NCBI GenBank assembly: GCA_019634835.1
Contig: JAHCAO010000008.1
Span: forward strand, 1 to 64,000
Source of the DNA: Gammaproteobacteria bacterium
Lineage (GTDB): Bacteria; Pseudomonadota; Gammaproteobacteria; DSM-16500
DNA: 64,000 bases
Reading direction: 5' to 3'
Part shown: one piece after another, positions 62,917-64,000 of the stretch
Numbering within the stretch: the first letter of the stretch is position 1
Layout: every line of letters starts with the position of its first letter
The notes under the pieces: model-generated
What the model saw: only the letters and a program-made list of their open reading frames with translations
The model's database searches: none
What the model was told of the DNA's origin: nothing
Position numbers and translations under genes: made by a program

Positions 62917-63268
62917 AAATAGCCTCTACGTCGTTGGCGCGACCAGAGGTAGCAATAAAATTATTTACAGAAAACAGTATACCAGAAAAAATGGTGGATT
63001 TAACCGTGCTTTGCTACCTAATCCAATCCATTACTATACAACTCAACTTTCCCAGTTACCTATAAAAACCAAATCGAAATGGATTCTGGTTAACTGTTGT
63101 TTTCATCAGGATCGAAATCCTAGTCTAAGCATTAACATCGAAAGCGGTCACTTCAAGTGCTTTAGTTGTAATGCTAAAGGCTGCGACATCCTAGCCTTTC
63201 ATCAACTTCGTTATGGATTTGATTTTATAACAGCAGCTAAAGATTTAGGAGCGTGGGGTCATGGATAA
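62906..63268 (+). CDS. CHC2-type zinc-finger (primase-like) protein
   Basis: A 120-residue protein whose second half is a DnaG-like CHC2 zinc finger: Cys64/Cys65 and His67 in VNCCFHQDRNPSLSI, then Cys85 and Cys88 in FKCFSCNAKG, and DILAFHQLRYGFDFITAAKDLG. The first half is a basic region. It should bind template DNA for the primase-helicase encoded by the next gene, which its 3' end overlaps by 8 bp. GGAGGAG precedes the ATG. Confidence 0.85.
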   Translation: MAIKNSLYVVGATRGSNKIIYRKQYTRKNGGFNRALLPNPIHYYTTQLSQLPIKTKSKWILVNCCFHQDRNPSLSINIESGHFKCFSCNAKGCDILAFHQLRYGFDFITAAKDLGAWGHG

Positions 63269-64000
63269 TTTCAACATACATGAATTATTGAACACACATG
63301 CAAGTAAACAATTAAATAAAGGATATAAATTCATAGGAACTCATTTATACGAGGATACCAATGGCAATCTAACATATTTTCGAATGCGACTTAAACATCC
63401 AAATGGTAAAAAATTGATTAGGCCATTTCACTTAGATAAAAATAATTTTTGGGTGATGAAGGAACCATCTTTCTTAAAAGGAAAACCTCTTTATAAGCTT
63501 CCATTACTAGCAAAATTATCTAATGAAACAGTTTACATTACTGAAGGAGAACTAAAAGTTGATGCTTTGATAGCACTTGGCTTTTACGCAACCACTTCCG
63601 GTAGCAGTAATAGTGCCGCGGATGCAAATTGGGATATTTTAAAAAATAAAAATATTATTATTTGGCCTGATAAAGATAAATCGGGATATAAATATGCCTG
63701 TGAAGTTATCGAAATACTCAACCAATTAGGTTGTAATGTGCAATGGGTTGATACTGACGCCCTTAATCTTCCTGAAGGGGGTGACATTATTGATTGGTTA
63801 CAAAAAAATCCTGCAGCGAATAAGAACGACATTCAAAATTTGAAATTAATACATCCTCTCACACAAAGTACACATAATATTAATTATCGTATCGCTTCAG
63901 ATATCATAATAAAGCCTATAGACTGGCTTTGGGAAAAACGATTTGCAAAGGGCAAGATCTCTTTTATCTCTGGCGATGCTGGCGTTGGGAAATCTCAAGT
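63261..64000 (+). CDS. Toprim/RepA-like primase-helicase, truncated by the window edge
   Basis: The frame is open from the ATG at 63261 to the end of the window (246 codons). A Toprim-type domain has VYITEGELKVDAL (residues 90-102) with the acidic pair in IIWPDKDKSG (about 134-143) and DIIDWL. It is followed by an AAA_25/RepA-like ATPase starting WLWEKRFAKGKISFISG with Walker A GDAGVGKSQ at the very end. With the CHC2 protein it would form a split primase-helicase for autonomous replication of the island. The C-terminus is outside the window. Confidence 0.85.
   Translation, partial: MDNFNIHELLNTHASKQLNKGYKFIGTHLYEDTNGNLTYFRMRLKHPNGKKLIRPFHLDKNNFWVMKEPSFLKGKPLYKLPLLAKLSNETVYITEGELKVDALIALGFYATTSGSSNSAADANWDILKNKNIIIWPDKDKSGYKYACEVIEILNQLGCNVQWVDTDALNLPEGGDIIDWLQKNPAANKNDIQNLKLIHPLTQSTHNINYRIASDIIIKPIDWLWEKRFAKGKISFISGDAGVGKSQ

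Overview
The window looks like a chromosomal segment of a low-GC gammaproteobacterium of the order Legionellales (Coxiella/Aquicella-like). The grounds are Legionella/Coxiella-style housekeeping genes (dapDE, mpl, msbA-lpxK, panG-panBCD-coaX, icd, clpA-infA-trxB-ftsK-lolA-rarA) scattered among large AT-rich genes of eukaryote-interacting type: a 26-residue-repeat protein, a glutamine-amidotransferase fusion, a TIKI/ChaN-like protein ending in a CaaX box, a CX5R phosphatase and a coiled-coil/TPR-like protein. No secretion-system gene is present, so calling these proteins effectors is inference. The species cannot be named from the sequence.

Layout. 1-5.3 kb (minus): repeat protein, amidotransferase fusion, PPi-dependent phosphofructokinase, Usp-like protein. 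5.4-9.7 kb: FixL/FixJ-like two-component pair (minus), diverging from mpl, a 36-codon membrane peptide and apaG (plus). 9.8-15.7 kb (minus): recR-ybaB, dnaX, 4.5S RNA, tRNA-Ser(GGA), dapE-dapD, yqhA-like. 15.8-19.0 kb (plus): msbA-lpxK and a chagasin-type inhibitor. 19.1-23.5 kb (minus): BamE-like secreted protein with a YiiX-like hydrolase, purB, mnmA. 23.6-35.2 kb: icd, clpA, infA, trxB, TIKI-like CaaX protein, ftsK, lolA, rarA. The gene order resembles the E. coli clpA-infA-trxB-ftsK-lolA-rarA region, but clpS is missing from its usual place.

35.2-40.3 kb holds the CX5R phosphatase, a lone cyclic-nucleotide-binding protein and the coiled-coil protein. 40.5-53.7 kb is a complete, tightly overlapping pelABCDEFG exopolysaccharide operon in which PelB is encoded by two genes and an alpha/beta hydrolase follows pelG. 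54.2-57.7 kb is a full pantothenate-to-CoA entry operon using PanG in place of PanE. It is followed by a possible RsmY/Z-like sRNA with its own terminator.

58-59.9 kb carries a small membrane protein, a surface-antigen lipoprotein and a TonB-C protein. 60.1 kb is the tmRNA gene (ssrA). Its 3' end is the junction of a genomic island that continues past the right edge: a frameshifted P4-type integrase, a hypothetical gene, alpA, a CHC2 zinc-finger protein and a truncated Toprim/ATPase primase-helicase.

Two dispersed intergenic repeat families were found by eye: a roughly 50-90 bp palindromic element at four loci, and a 25 bp motif at two loci. Start codons were moved from the longest open frame wherever a ribosome-binding site, family length or neighbouring overlap argued for it.
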